Shown: positions 9,918 to 18,002 of the stretch, piece after piece
How positions within the stretch are numbered: the first letter of the stretch is position 1
How the letters are laid out: the number at the start of each line of letters is the position of its first letter
Origin: Catelliglobosispora koreensis DSM 44566
GTDB taxonomy: Bacteria; Actinomycetota; Actinomycetes; Mycobacteriales; Micromonosporaceae
DNA: 64,000 nt
Reading direction: 5' to 3'
Assembly (NCBI RefSeq): GCF_000379685.1
Contig: NZ_KB903261.1
Span: forward strand, 186,097 to 250,096
Translations under genes and position numbers: made by a program
Notes under the pieces: model-generated
Database searches by the model: none
What the model saw: the letters and a program-made list of their open reading frames with translations, nothing else
What the model was told of the DNA's origin: nothing

Positions 9918-10403
9918 GTGCTCAGAGTGGTAACAATCGGCGTCTATGACTTCGACAGGGAATCGTTTCTGGAACGACTGCGGCATGCGAATGTCAGCCT
10001 GCTGCTCGACTTACGCCAGCGTCGCGGCGTTCGGGGACCCGAATACGCCTGGGCGAACTCGGCTCAGCTACAGCAGGCGCTCGCCGCGGCGGACATCGGC
10101 TATCGGCATGTGAAGGAACTAGCGCCGACAACGGAGCTGCGCCAGCTCCAGTACCGCGAGGACGATCGCCAGCAGGTGGGCAAGCGCAACCGGATCGCGC
10201 TGGCGCCTGCGTATGCCGAGCGCTATACGAAAGAGATCCTCGACCCGTTCGACCTAGGTGCACTCGTGGCTAAGCTTCCAGCCGACGCGGTGACGGCTCT
10301 GTTCTGCGTCGAGCGCGACCCCGAGGCGTGCCACCGGTCTCTTGTCGCCGGGCGGCTGCACACCGAGTACCAGCTGGTGGTCTCGGATCTTCGCCCGGAA
10401 TAG
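9918..10403 (+). CDS. DUF488 family protein
   Basis: 161 aa from GTG 9918, with AGGTGAGG (9901-9908) upstream. DUF488 is of unknown function. Typical elements: VVTIGVYDFDRESFLERLRH, LLLDLRQRRGVRG, a His-Val-Lys-Glu-Leu-Ala-Pro segment and the conserved cysteine-histidine motif C130-VERDPEAC-HR (Cys130, Cys138, His139), which may bind metal or act as a nucleophile. It follows RidA by 36 nt on the same strand and may share its transcript. Confidence 0.85.
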   Translation: MLRVVTIGVYDFDRESFLERLRHANVSLLLDLRQRRGVRGPEYAWANSAQLQQALAAADIGYRHVKELAPTTELRQLQYREDDRQQVGKRNRIALAPAYAERYTKEILDPFDLGALVAKLPADAVTALFCVERDPEACHRSLVAGRLHTEYQLVVSDLRPE

Positions 10404-10411
10404 AGGAAACC

Positions 10412-10954
10412 TCAGGCGATCGGGACGCGCCGCCAGAAGCCGACCGGCAGGGAGACCTCTGGATCGCCGGAGAGACCGTTTTCGTCCATCGCGTTGAAAA
10501 GCGCCACGCGAACGTCGCCGAAGAAGAACTCGAGCGCGTGCAAGACGTTGGGGCGCCAGGCATTGGGGCTGATGCGTTCCACGACGTTGACTGACGTCAG
10601 CGGACGGCCGAGCGCGGCTTGGATCGCGGGATGCGGATCGGCCCACCAGTCCAGGCGCAGGCCGGGCCAATCGAGGGCAGCTTGCATGTCGATGCTGTCC
10701 CAGCTGATCGCACACTCGTCGAACTTGCGGTGAGTCACCTCGACGTTGGCGTCGGGGAATCCAAACACGACAGGGCCGCCGGTGAACCAGGTTTGCTCGT
10801 CAAGGTCCCAGACCAGCCACGAACCTACGAGTGGCTGGCCGATGAGGCGCGCGAACCGCTGCCGGTGCGCGGCGGCTAGCGCGTTCGCATCGTGGTACCA
10901 AGTGGGGTCGTAACCTTCGATGCCTAACACGCCAGCCGCCTCTGCAAATGCCAC
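10412..10954 (-). CDS. Hypothetical protein
   Basis: 180 aa, GTG start at 10954. I do not recognise the family. The protein is soluble, rich in Trp and Asp (QPLVGSWLVWDLDEQTWF, WPGLRLDWWADPHP), with no signal peptide or obvious catalytic motif. It begins 22 nt downstream of fbaA on the same strand, so it is probably cotranscribed; its 3' end is 8 nt from the convergent DUF488 gene. Codon use matches the neighbours. It could be a small sensing or immunity-type alpha/beta domain, but nothing in the sequence decides this. Confidence 0.7.
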   Translation of the reverse strand: MAFAEAAGVLGIEGYDPTWYHDANALAAAHRQRFARLIGQPLVGSWLVWDLDEQTWFTGGPVVFGFPDANVEVTHRKFDECAISWDSIDMQAALDWPGLRLDWWADPHPAIQAALGRPLTSVNVVERISPNAWRPNVLHALEFFFGDVRVALFNAMDENGLSGDPEVSLPVGFWRRVPIA

Positions 10955-10976
10955 ATCGGTGACAACGAGGGCAAAC

Positions 10977-11999
10977 CTACTTCAGCGACGTCCCCGCGCT
11001 ACGCAGGTCTTGGCAAGCCTCGACAACGCGCTTAGCCATGCCGTTTTCGGCCGCCTTGCCCCACGCACGTGGGTCGTAGGTCTTCTTGTTGCCGACCTCA
11101 CCGTCCACTTTGAGCACACCGTCGTAGTTGGTGAACATGTGTGCCGCGACCGGGCGGGTGAACGCGTATTGCGTGTCGGTGTCGACGTTCATCTTGACCA
11201 CACCGTGGTCGAGCGCGTCGCGGATCTCGGTCAGCAGCGAGCCGGAGCCGCCGTGGAAGACCAGGTCCAGCGGCTTGGACTTGCCAAACTTGGCGCCGAC
11301 AGCGTCCTGGATCTCCTTGAGGATCTCGGGACGCAGCTTGACGTTGCCTGGCTTGTACACACCGTGCACGTTGCCGAAGGTCAGGGCGGCCATGTAGCGG
11401 CCCTTCTCGCCCAGGCCGAGCGCGTCGACCATGGCCAGACCGTCCTCAACCGTGGTGTAGAGCTTCTCGTCGATGGCTCCGACGACGCCGTCCTCTTCGC
11501 CACCAACGACGCCAACCTCGATTTCGAGGATGATCTTCGCGGCGGAGGCGAGGGCGAGCAGCTCCTCGGCGATCTCAAGGTTTTCCTTCAGCGGCACAGC
11601 CGACCCGTCCCACATGTGCGACTGGAACAGCGGGTCCTGTCCGGCCTTCACTCGCTCGGCGGAGATCGCCAGCAGCGGGCGGACGAACTTGTCCAGCTTG
11701 TCCTTGGGGCAGTGGTCGGTGTGCAGGGCGATGTTGACCGGGTACTTCTTCGCGACCTCGGCGGCGTAGGCGGCGAACGCGACCGATCCGGTGATCATGT
11801 CCTTGATGGTCGGGCCGGACAGGTACTCGGCACCACCGGTGGAAACCTGAATGATTCCGTCGCTGCCCGCCTCGGCGAAGCCCTGCAACGCCGCGTTCAG
11901 CGTCTGCGAAGACGACACGTTGATGGCCGGGTAGGCAAACGCGCCAGCCTTGGCGCGGTCGAGCATCTCGGCATAGACCTCGGGGGATGCGATAGGCAT
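10977..11999 (-). CDS. fbaA: Fructose-bisphosphate aldolase, class II
   Basis: 340 aa; Zn-dependent cleavage of fructose 1,6-bisphosphate to DHAP and G3P in glycolysis and gluconeogenesis. Metal ligands and active-site motifs are intact: ALHTDHCPKDKLDKFV (His93, His96), ILEIEVGVVGGEEDGV (Glu of the zinc site), LTFGNVHGVYKPGNVKL, LVFHGGSGS and VVKMNVDTDTQYAFTR. Length and N-terminus fit the class IIA family of actinobacteria. GAGGAGC lies before ATG 11999, so this transcript has a normal leader. An extended inverted repeat lies 60 nt upstream. Confidence 0.97.
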   Translation of the reverse strand: MPIASPEVYAEMLDRAKAGAFAYPAINVSSSQTLNAALQGFAEAGSDGIIQVSTGGAEYLSGPTIKDMITGSVAFAAYAAEVAKKYPVNIALHTDHCPKDKLDKFVRPLLAISAERVKAGQDPLFQSHMWDGSAVPLKENLEIAEELLALASAAKIILEIEVGVVGGEEDGVVGAIDEKLYTTVEDGLAMVDALGLGEKGRYMAALTFGNVHGVYKPGNVKLRPEILKEIQDAVGAKFGKSKPLDLVFHGGSGSLLTEIRDALDHGVVKMNVDTDTQYAFTRPVAAHMFTNYDGVLKVDGEVGNKKTYDPRAWGKAAENGMAKRVVEACQDLRSAGTSLK

Positions 12000-12057
12000 C
12001 GGTATTGCTCCTCACGTGCTTCAAACTGGTGGGGCTACCGCGCTGTGCCCCCAGGCT

Positions 12058-12098
12058 AAACCTCACCACACCGGAGCGCTCGCTGGGCGGTGAGGTTT
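12058..12098 (-). repeat. 10-bp inverted repeat between the holin-like gene and fbaA
   Basis: AAACCTCACC (12058-12067) is complementary to GGTGAGGTTT (12089-12098), with 21 nt between. It lies after the holin-like stop and before fbaA on the same strand. There is no T-run, so it may be a weak terminator, an operator or a leader structure for fbaA. Confidence 0.4.
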
Positions 12099-12116
12099 AC
12101 TGACCTGGAGTATTAC

Positions 12117-12503
12117 CTATGCCTCGCCCTTTACGCGATCGGGGATGACTAGGCTGATCGCCCAGGTAACGATGCTCATCACGATCGCACCCCAGAATGC
12201 GGGCCAGAATCCGTTGATGTTGAACGGCAGATCCAGCAGGCCAGCGAGCCAGTCGGTCAGCAGGAAGAGCAGCGCGTTCACCACGAGCGCGATCAGCCCG
12301 AGGGTCAGCACGTAGAACACACAGCCGACAACCTTGATGATCGGTTTGAGGATCGCGTTGACGAGACCGAAGATCAGCGCCACCGCCAGCAGCGTAAGCA
12401 GGTTCTTCGTCGTGGATGATCCAGTGACGTCGATACCAGAGACAACCTTGGTGGTCACCCAGAGCGCGATCGCGCTGATGACCCATGTGATGAGAAACCC
12501 CAT
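12117..12503 (-). CDS. Phage holin family 4-type small membrane protein
   Basis: 128 aa, almost entirely hydrophobic, with four membrane helices (about 4-24, 33-52, 56-86 including the VFYVLTLGLIALVVNALLF run, and 100-120) and the conserved LVNAILKPIIKVV loop. This matches the actinobacterial and mycobacterial four-helix 'phage holin' family, which is chromosomal and widespread. No phage genes are nearby, so a lytic role is not implied; the function is unknown. It ends in charged PDRVKGEA. Confidence 0.8.
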   Translation of the reverse strand: MGFLITWVISAIALWVTTKVVSGIDVTGSSTTKNLLTLLAVALIFGLVNAILKPIIKVVGCVFYVLTLGLIALVVNALLFLLTDWLAGLLDLPFNINGFWPAFWGAIVMSIVTWAISLVIPDRVKGEA

Positions 12504-12571
12504 GATCTCATCTTCTATGCCTAAACCCCCATCTGCTGGCGAATCAGGCAGTAAGGGCCTACGTTGAGAGG

Positions 12572-12730
12572 ATGACCGAGGTTCCCGAAGGCGACGCAGT
12601 GGAGCAAGCCATCCCGCTTGATCCAGAAGAGGTGCAGCCCGAACCGCCGTCCCCGGGCCTGGACCTGCCCGAGGCCGACGTGGTCGAGCAGTCGATTCCC
12701 GTGCCAGACGAAGAAGACGACTACCGCTAA
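12572..12730 (+). CDS. 52-aa acidic protein with internal duplication
   Basis: ATG 12572 to TAA 12728-12730, too short for usual gene finders. The protein is strongly acidic, with Pro. It contains a 12-residue unit twice: VPEGDAVEQAIPLD near the start and LPEADVVEQSIPVP near the end (P-E-x-D-x-V-E-Q-x-I-P), joined by PEEVQPEPPSPGLD, and finishes DEEDDYR. A -10-like TACGTT (12560-12565) sits 6 nt before the ATG. The conserved spacing and repeat argue for a real gene; a disordered partner-binding peptide is likely. I recall similar short proteins in related genomes but cannot verify this. Confidence 0.65.
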   Translation: MTEVPEGDAVEQAIPLDPEEVQPEPPSPGLDLPEADVVEQSIPVPDEEDDYR

Positions 12731-12813
12731 ACCCGGTTCCAAAGATTGGCCGGTAATGTCCGGCCGTAGGTCGGGAAGCCGGCGTGGCCTGCTAGCCGGT
12801 ACCCTTGGCGAGC

Positions 12814-13527
12814 GTGAACACTATCCACGCCGTCGCCGAAGTGGCCAGCTTCAATCCACTCAACCCCACAGACTGGCTGCAGCTGTTTGGTTCGTTCGCG
12901 GTCTACGGGGTGTGGTTCATCCTGTTCGCCGAGACGGGCCTGCTCGCTGGCTTCTTCCTCCCCGGCGACTCGCTGCTGATCGTGGCCGGAGTCCTCGCCA
13001 CGGGCGCGGGCACCGCGCTAGGGATCAAGCTCGATATCGTGCCGCTGCTGATCGGTGGCCCTATCTTCGCCATCCTTGGCGCACAGCTAGGCCATTGGCT
13101 GGGCGTGAAGTATGGCCGCAAGCTCTTTGACAAACCGAACTCCCGGCTCTTCAAGAAGGAGTACGTGGAGAAGGCCGAGCACTACTTCCAGAAGTTCGGC
13201 CCACGTAAGGCCGTCGTGCTGGCTCGCTTCATCCCCATCGTGCGCACGTTCCTGAACCCGGTCGCCGGTGTTCTTGGCATGCCGGCCAAGCAGTTCTTCG
13301 TCTGGAACGTTGTGGGCGCGATCCTTTGGGTCGACGGCATTCTGCTCGTCGGTTACTACGCTGGTGACACGCTCGTCGATCTGATCGGTGGCCCGGACAA
13401 GATTGACAAGTACATCATCCCATTCGTGCTCGTGATCGTGCTGATCTCCGCGATTCCCATCTTCATTGAGATGGCACGCGAGCGGCGTGCCAAAAGGGCC
13501 AAAGTCAAAGTAGACGTCAACGCCTAA
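12814..13527 (+). CDS. DedA family membrane protein
   Basis: 237 aa. The start is taken as GTG 12814: TACCCT (12800-12805) lies 8 nt upstream, and a TTG start at 12805 would overlap that hexamer. The family is intact: ETGLLAGFFLPGDSLLIVAG with the conserved acidic/Gly-Asp segments, GAQLGHWLGVKYGRKLF, the amphipathic re-entrant HYFQKFGPRKAVVLARFIPI with the essential Arg residues, and two C-terminal helices. DedA proteins are linked to membrane lipid flipping and proton-motive-force homeostasis. It ends in a very strong terminator whose stem includes the last bases of the stop codon. Confidence 0.93.
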   Translation: MNTIHAVAEVASFNPLNPTDWLQLFGSFAVYGVWFILFAETGLLAGFFLPGDSLLIVAGVLATGAGTALGIKLDIVPLLIGGPIFAILGAQLGHWLGVKYGRKLFDKPNSRLFKKEYVEKAEHYFQKFGPRKAVVLARFIPIVRTFLNPVAGVLGMPAKQFFVWNVVGAILWVDGILLVGYYAGDTLVDLIGGPDKIDKYIIPFVLVIVLISAIPIFIEMARERRAKRAKVKVDVNA

Positions 13528-13566
13528 AGCGAAAGGCCCCGGGGAAATCCCGGGGCCTTTCGCTTT
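13526..13566. terminator. 18-bp bidirectional terminator
   Basis: Perfect 18-bp stem 13526-13543 / 13549-13566 with a 5-nt loop. The CTTT tract on one side and the AAAG tract on the other make it symmetrical. It overlaps the stop codons of both convergent genes (DedA and the VWA protein). Confidence 0.95.
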
Positions 13567-15265
13567 ACGTCAGCAAGGCCGCTAAGAAGATGGCTTCCAT
13601 GTCACGTGGATCGGTGACCGTGAAGGCAGCACCGCCCGTGGTCTTCGCGATGGAATCCATTGCGGCGAGGTCAACGTCAGGGCCCATGCCCAGCAGCACC
13701 ACCCGGACCGGCCGGGTGACATCGGCTAGCAGTTCCAGCTCTCGCTGCACGTCGCCGAGGTCAAGACCCGTCGTGTCCTTCCCGTCAGTGAAGATGACGA
13801 GCGTGTTGGACAGCTCTGGCTTATAACCCGTCAGGATTTCCTTGTACCCAGCCAGAATCGACTGATACAGCGGTGACGCGTCCGTTGGCTGTGGCGCAGC
13901 CCCCGCGATCGCTGTCTCCAGCTTCGTTCGCTGTCCGCCCGGTGTCTTGGCCGGGCCGAGTTTGGCCAGTGGCACCAAATTGAGATGTCCCTTGCCGGCG
14001 AAGGCCCACAGGCCCAGTTCGCTGTCGTCGGTGAACATGCTCAGCCCGGTGACCGACGCCTGCCGCATCACGTCCATGCGCGTCTTTCCCGCACCCATGA
14101 TCTGACCCATCGACGACGTTGAGTCGACCATCGCGACGATCCGTGACGGGGTCCTCGCCGCGGTCCAGACGGACAGCGACTTACGCACCTTCGCCATGTC
14201 CGTCACCGGCTGCACGTGCACGATGTTCGCCGTGACGCCATGACCGGTGGGGAAACCGGTCGCCGCCGTTCCGTCTGGCGCCCGCAACCGGTGCGGTGCC
14301 AGCAATCCACGAAACTGCGGGCTGACGATCGCTGACTGGAACGCTGCCGCCGCCAGGGAAACCTTGTGCGGCTGATGGTTGCGAACCGCGAACGGGAAGT
14401 CGAGCGCTGGCAGATCGGGCAGATAGGCCGCCGCCATGGGAGTCGTTGTGCCGCCAGCGTTGTAGGCCAGAAGCGCCTGTTCGCTAACGGGCGCCGCCAT
14501 GGGTTTGTCCGTCGAAGCCGCCAGTGCTTTCCACAGCGCGTCGGTGTTGTTCACTTGCGCACCGAGGCTGCGGTAAGCCAGCACCAGTTTGGGCAGGTCC
14601 TTTTCTGAGGTCACAAGGGCGTCGGCGAGAACCATGGCACCGGCGACTCCAGCCGTGTCCCGGCGCGGCTCCGTTATCGCTATCCGCAAAGCGTTTTCGC
14701 CCTTGAGGTTTAGCGCGAGTTTCGACAACGCGGTCATGTCCAGTCCCGCTGGCAAGTTCAGGGAACGAGCCGCGCTTTCTGGCAACGCGATGACGATAGG
14801 ACTAGAAGCGACCGAAGGAGCACTCGCCTCAAAGAGCTCACGGTCGATCGTGCGCACCCGTCCCAGCCAATATGACGAGTCTGGAATCCAAACAATCGGG
14901 AGGTCCGCTTCGGACGGTGTGGGCGCTGGTTTGGCCGCGACATCAACCAGCCCGCCCGCCCAGGTGCCCCAGCCTTCAGCCAACTCCACCGACGATTTAG
15001 CAACCACATCAACATGGATGCAGTCGCCTTCCACGGAGGGATCGGTCGCTGTCCACTTAGCACCAATGTCGGCGATCGCCGGGGCGATCGCGGGATCCGC
15101 GGCCACTGTGAGCCGGATCCCAGCGCTGCTACAGCCATCCGCATCGGCCGATACAGCGCGAATCGCCATCGTGGCAAGGGTTATTAACCCCAGTGCGCTG
15201 ATGATGATCACGGGGGTACGTATTGCTGGCTTAGCCAGTATTCGAGATGGACGATGACGTCCCAT
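13565..15265 (-). CDS. Membrane-anchored substrate-binding plus VWA domain protein
   Basis: 566 aa. One N-terminal membrane segment (residues ~17-37, PVIIISALGLITLATMAI) anchors an extracytoplasmic part. Residues ~50-350 resemble a periplasmic substrate-binding fold (LTVAADPAIAPAIADI, VDVAAKPAPTPSEADLPIVW). Residues ~370-566 are a von Willebrand A domain with an intact MIDAS: DSTSSM near 380, the downstream Thr region, and VIFTDGKDTTG. The combination occurs in actinobacteria; its function is unknown, but metal-dependent protein binding at the cell surface is likely. It is monocistronic, bounded by the strong terminator. Confidence 0.82.
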   Translation of the reverse strand: MGRHRPSRILAKPAIRTPVIIISALGLITLATMAIRAVSADADGCSSAGIRLTVAADPAIAPAIADIGAKWTATDPSVEGDCIHVDVVAKSSVELAEGWGTWAGGLVDVAAKPAPTPSEADLPIVWIPDSSYWLGRVRTIDRELFEASAPSVASSPIVIALPESAARSLNLPAGLDMTALSKLALNLKGENALRIAITEPRRDTAGVAGAMVLADALVTSEKDLPKLVLAYRSLGAQVNNTDALWKALAASTDKPMAAPVSEQALLAYNAGGTTTPMAAAYLPDLPALDFPFAVRNHQPHKVSLAAAAFQSAIVSPQFRGLLAPHRLRAPDGTAATGFPTGHGVTANIVHVQPVTDMAKVRKSLSVWTAARTPSRIVAMVDSTSSMGQIMGAGKTRMDVMRQASVTGLSMFTDDSELGLWAFAGKGHLNLVPLAKLGPAKTPGGQRTKLETAIAGAAPQPTDASPLYQSILAGYKEILTGYKPELSNTLVIFTDGKDTTGLDLGDVQRELELLADVTRPVRVVLLGMGPDVDLAAMDSIAKTTGGAAFTVTDPRDMEAIFLAALLT

Positions 15266-15328
15266 AGTTGCGCCATCTTAGAAGCACCAAAGATGAAGGC
15301 AACTCGCGGATCGGTCAGTTTTGCAAAA

Positions 15329-15362
15329 CTAAAGGCCACGTGGTGTCCCACGTGGCCTTTAG
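15329..15362 (-). terminator. Intrinsic terminator of the arsR-like gene
   Basis: Perfect 15-bp stem 15329-15343 / 15348-15362 with a TGTC loop. On the minus strand it is followed by TTTTGC, 14 nt beyond the stop of the ArsR-type gene. Confidence 0.92.
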
Positions 15363-15375
15363 AAAGTGTTATCGC

Positions 15376-15753
15376 TCAGCGAGCCTTTTTGGTGGCGCGC
15401 TTACGCGGCGGGGTAAGCAGCTCGGCGACCGTGGCGATGGCCGACGGCACCAGGCTGTAGTAGGCCCACACTCCACGCTTGTCCCGGTTCAGCAGTCCGG
15501 CCTCGGTGAGGATGCGCAGGTGGTGGCTAACGGTCGGCTGCGACAAGCCGAGCGGGGCGGTGAGGTCGCAAACGCACGCTTCGCCCTCGGGTGCCGACTG
15601 AATCAGGCTGAGCAGCCGGAGCCGGGCGGGGTCGGCAAGTGCCTTCAGGACACCGGCAAGGCGCTCGGCGTCAGCTCGTTCGATTGGCTCACCGGCGAGC
15701 GGTGAGATTTGAGGCAGCGGGGTTTCCACCAGGGCAGTTCCCACGTGATCCAT
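15376..15753 (-). CDS. ArsR/SmtB-family metalloregulator
   Basis: 125 aa. Winged-helix repressor: VLKALADPARLRLLSLIQSA, then the alpha3 metal motif C60-V-C62-D-L, the recognition helix SQPTVSHHLRILTEAGLL and the wing DKRGVWAYYSLV. The CxCD motif implies thiol ligation of As(III), Cd or Pb, or of Zn/Co in related forms. The C-terminus is basic (PPRKRATKKAR). No transporter or reductase gene is adjacent, so the regulon is elsewhere. GGAAGG immediately precedes ATG 15753; a GTG three codons in is an alternative. Confidence 0.92.
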   Translation of the reverse strand: MDHVGTALVETPLPQISPLAGEPIERADAERLAGVLKALADPARLRLLSLIQSAPEGEACVCDLTAPLGLSQPTVSHHLRILTEAGLLNRDKRGVWAYYSLVPSAIATVAELLTPPRKRATKKAR

Positions 15754-15810
15754 CCTTCCAACAACAGCATCGATCCACCTACATATTAGCAGGTACGGAT
15801 CTGACTTCCG

Positions 15811-16341
15811 TTAGGCCGACAGGTCAAGGTCGGCCAACGTATAGGCGGCTCGATATGACAGTCCGGCGGTACGCACCGCCTCACCCGCGCCTCGATCGAC
15901 AATAACCGCAACGCCGATGACCTCGGCGCCCGCGTTTCGAAGAGCGTCAACAGCTGTGAGAACACTACTCCCCGTAGTGTTGACGTCTTCTACAGCGAGC
16001 ACCTTACGGCCTGAGACATCCGGACCTTCGATCCGGCGCTGCAGTCCGTGTACCTTATCCGCTTTTCGTACAACGAACGCGTCGAGCGGACGGTTCGATG
16101 TATGCATCATCGCCGCTGCCACTGGATCGGCACCCATCGTGAGCCCGCCCACCGCTTCAAACTGCCAATCTGCTGTGAGTTCGTTAAGAACTTGCCCCAC
16201 AAGCGGTGCAGCACGGTGATCGAGCGTCAGTCGACGCATGTCCAAGTACCAATCAGAGGTGGCTCCGGACGACAAAACGAAACTTCCGCGCACCACCGCG
16301 AGATCAGTGATGAATTTACGGAGTTCGTCACGTGCGGACAT
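15811..16341 (-). CDS. pyrE: Orotate phosphoribosyltransferase
   Basis: 176 aa; transfers phosphoribose from PRPP to orotate, giving OMP in pyrimidine synthesis. The type I PRTase PRPP-binding motif is VLAVEDVNTTGSS; the N-terminal hood LRKFITDLAVVRGSFVLSSG, the substrate strand DWYLDMRRLTLD, GGLTMGADPVAAAM and FVVRKADKVHGLQ are all family-standard. The length fits the actinobacterial PyrE. TAGTCT (16354 to 16349) ends 7 nt before ATG 16341, with no SD, so it is likely leaderless. Other pyr genes are not nearby. Confidence 0.95.
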   Translation of the reverse strand: MSARDELRKFITDLAVVRGSFVLSSGATSDWYLDMRRLTLDHRAAPLVGQVLNELTADWQFEAVGGLTMGADPVAAAMMHTSNRPLDAFVVRKADKVHGLQRRIEGPDVSGRKVLAVEDVNTTGSSVLTAVDALRNAGAEVIGVAVIVDRGAGEAVRTAGLSYRAAYTLADLDLSA

Positions 16342-16388
16342 GGACCCGAGACTACAACGCGTGATGTCCGCTGGCTACAGGGGGTGCA

Positions 16389-17222
16389 CTACTCCGTGTC
16401 ACGTCCGGTTCGCACCCTTGCTCCCTTTGCAAGGCGCCGCAACAGACGCGTCGGCGTGTGCCGCATGACGCCGACGAGAACCTTGTATTTCCATCCGGGA
16501 ATGCTGATTGTCTTGCCTTTACCCAGGTCACGCAGGGAGTCATCGACTACCTTCGGTGCCTCGAGCCACATCCAGCTAGGAGTCTTGCTCATGTCGATTC
16601 CTGCGCGCTGATGGAACTCCGAACGCGTGAACCCAGGGCACAGCGCCATCACCTTGACCCCATGGCGGGCAACGGAAAGAGCGATAGATTCGCTGAAACT
16701 GATTACCCACGCTTTCGATGCGGGGTAAGTGCTTCCGGGCATCGTGGCAGCGAATCCAGACACCGAAGAGACGTTGATGATGCTGCCGCTACGCCGAGCC
16801 ACCATGCTCGGTAACGCCGCGTGCGTTAGACGCATCACAGCATTCACATTTACGGACAAGAGATATAGCTCTTTGTCCACCGTGGACTTAATAAACGGAG
16901 TGTTGAGCGACAACCCGGCATTGTTCACGAGCAGATCGACGCCTATGGATAGCCGCTGTTCGACGCGTTCGCAACCCTCTGTAGTGGAGAGATCGGCCTG
17001 GAGCGCCTTAGCTGAGATGCCATACGTAGCTGACAGTGATGAACACAGCTCCTGGAGCTTTTGCTCGTCCCGGGCGACAAGGACAAGATCCCAGCCCTGA
17101 TTCGCGAGCCTGACGGCATAAGCCTTGCCAATACCCGCAGTCGCACCGGTTACAAGGGCCGTCTTGCGGCTCCCAGCGGATGCCGCCTCAGTAAGGACCG
17201 GCTCAGCCAAAACTTCGCTCAC
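16389..17222 (-). CDS. Short-chain dehydrogenase/reductase
   Basis: 277 aa from GTG 17222. Classical SDR: TGATAGIGKAYA (NAD(P) site), LLVNNAGLS, INVSSVSG (catalytic Ser), Y-PAS-K catalytic pair and CPGFTRSEFH. A basic C-terminal extension (HTPTRLLRRLAKGARVRTGR) may contact the membrane. The substrate is unknown; similar proteins act on acyl-lipid or steroid-like ketones. The nearby ATG 17234 is rejected as start because it lies inside TATGGT, a good -10 hexamer 7 nt before GTG 17222, and only 3 nt from a terminator stem. Confidence 0.85.
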   Translation of the reverse strand: MSEVLAEPVLTEAASAGSRKTALVTGATAGIGKAYAVRLANQGWDLVLVARDEQKLQELCSSLSATYGISAKALQADLSTTEGCERVEQRLSIGVDLLVNNAGLSLNTPFIKSTVDKELYLLSVNVNAVMRLTHAALPSMVARRSGSIINVSSVSGFAATMPGSTYPASKAWVISFSESIALSVARHGVKVMALCPGFTRSEFHQRAGIDMSKTPSWMWLEAPKVVDDSLRDLGKGKTISIPGWKYKVLVGVMRHTPTRLLRRLAKGARVRTGRDTE

Positions 17223-17229
17223 GCCACAC

Positions 17230-17235
17230 ACCATA
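17230..17235 (-). promoter_or_regulatory. -10 element deciding the SDR start
   Basis: TATGGT on the minus strand, 7 nt before GTG 17222. The apparent ATG start is inside this hexamer. Confidence 0.5.
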
Positions 17236-17237
17236 GA

Positions 17238-17268
17238 CAGTGGCTCCCTTTTCGCAAGGGAGCCACTG
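17238..17268 (-). terminator. Terminator hairpin after the membrane-protein gene
   Basis: Perfect 13-bp stem CAGTGGCTCCCTT (17238-17250) / AAGGGAGCCACTG (17256-17268) with a 5-nt loop. It separates the membrane-protein gene from the SDR gene on the minus strand. The T-run is poor (TCTATGG), so termination may be partial. Confidence 0.7.
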
Positions 17269-17277
17269 AAAACGGGC

Positions 17278-17919
17278 CTAGGCGCTTGGGAAGGTCGGTG
17301 GCGGGGTCCAGACGGGTTCCGCCTTGCGGAAGAACGGGTGCGATGGCGGCAGCGCCAGCAGGATCACGACGCCAAGCGCAGCAAGCAGCGAGATGACGCC
17401 CAGCACCATGGTTACCGAGCCGAGCCAGCTCGGCTGAAGCGCCTCAAGCTCGCGAACCAGCTTCTCCTGGTCGACTCCCGCTTGACCGCCCATGCCGCTG
17501 AGGCTGTTCGTCAACGCCTGTGAAGCCAGCCCGATGACGCCGCAGCAGATGGCCAAGCCACCAACGATCCACGCGGTAATACGTGCCCACTGCGCACCTT
17601 TGCCAACGAACACGGCGAGCACGAAGTAGAGGATCGCGAACAGCAAGCTGAATCCGGCGCCTATGTAGCCCCCAACAGAAGCGAATCCGGCGGCGGCCTC
17701 AGCGTCCGTTGCTGACATACCCGCGGCTTTGTAAGCGGCTTCGGCCTTTTCAGGGGTTAGCAGGCTGGCACTGTAAGCACCAAGGCCGACGCTAACGAGG
17801 CTGAGCGCGCCGAGCAGGTACAGCAAAAGGCTCGCCATGGTGACCGTGCCGGGACGGGCTGGCTTGCCAGCCGGCTCGGGCACGAGATACCCAGAGGGAG
17901 GAGGTGTCGTGTATGACAT
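17278..17919 (-). CDS. Small integral membrane protein
   Basis: 213 aa from ATG 17919; the start six codons upstream is rejected because TACGGT (17931 to 17926) ends 6 nt before 17919. A Pro-rich cytoplasmic N-terminus (TTPPPSGYLVPEPAGKPARP) precedes four hydrophobic helices (about 27-49, 78-105, 112-135, 165-190) and a Pro-rich tail. The short extracytoplasmic loop KAEAAYKAAGMSATDAEAAA is Ala-rich. This resembles unnamed four-helix actinobacterial proteins with proline-rich ends; no function can be assigned. Confidence 0.75.
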   Translation of the reverse strand: MSYTTPPPSGYLVPEPAGKPARPGTVTMASLLLYLLGALSLVSVGLGAYSASLLTPEKAEAAYKAAGMSATDAEAAAGFASVGGYIGAGFSLLFAILYFVLAVFVGKGAQWARITAWIVGGLAICCGVIGLASQALTNSLSGMGGQAGVDQEKLVRELEALQPSWLGSVTMVLGVISLLAALGVVILLALPPSHPFFRKAEPVWTPPPTFPSA

Positions 17920-18002
17920 ACGATCACCGTAAGCCACCGGGTAAACCCGTGCCTGCCACTTCAGGCGGAATCCTGCTCCGTCCTGAGGAGGAGCACCGGC
18001 CC

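Noticed and set aside
12117-12503. 'Holin' gene as a sign of prophage
   Set aside because: The four-helix family is chromosomal in actinobacteria and no phage genes are near.
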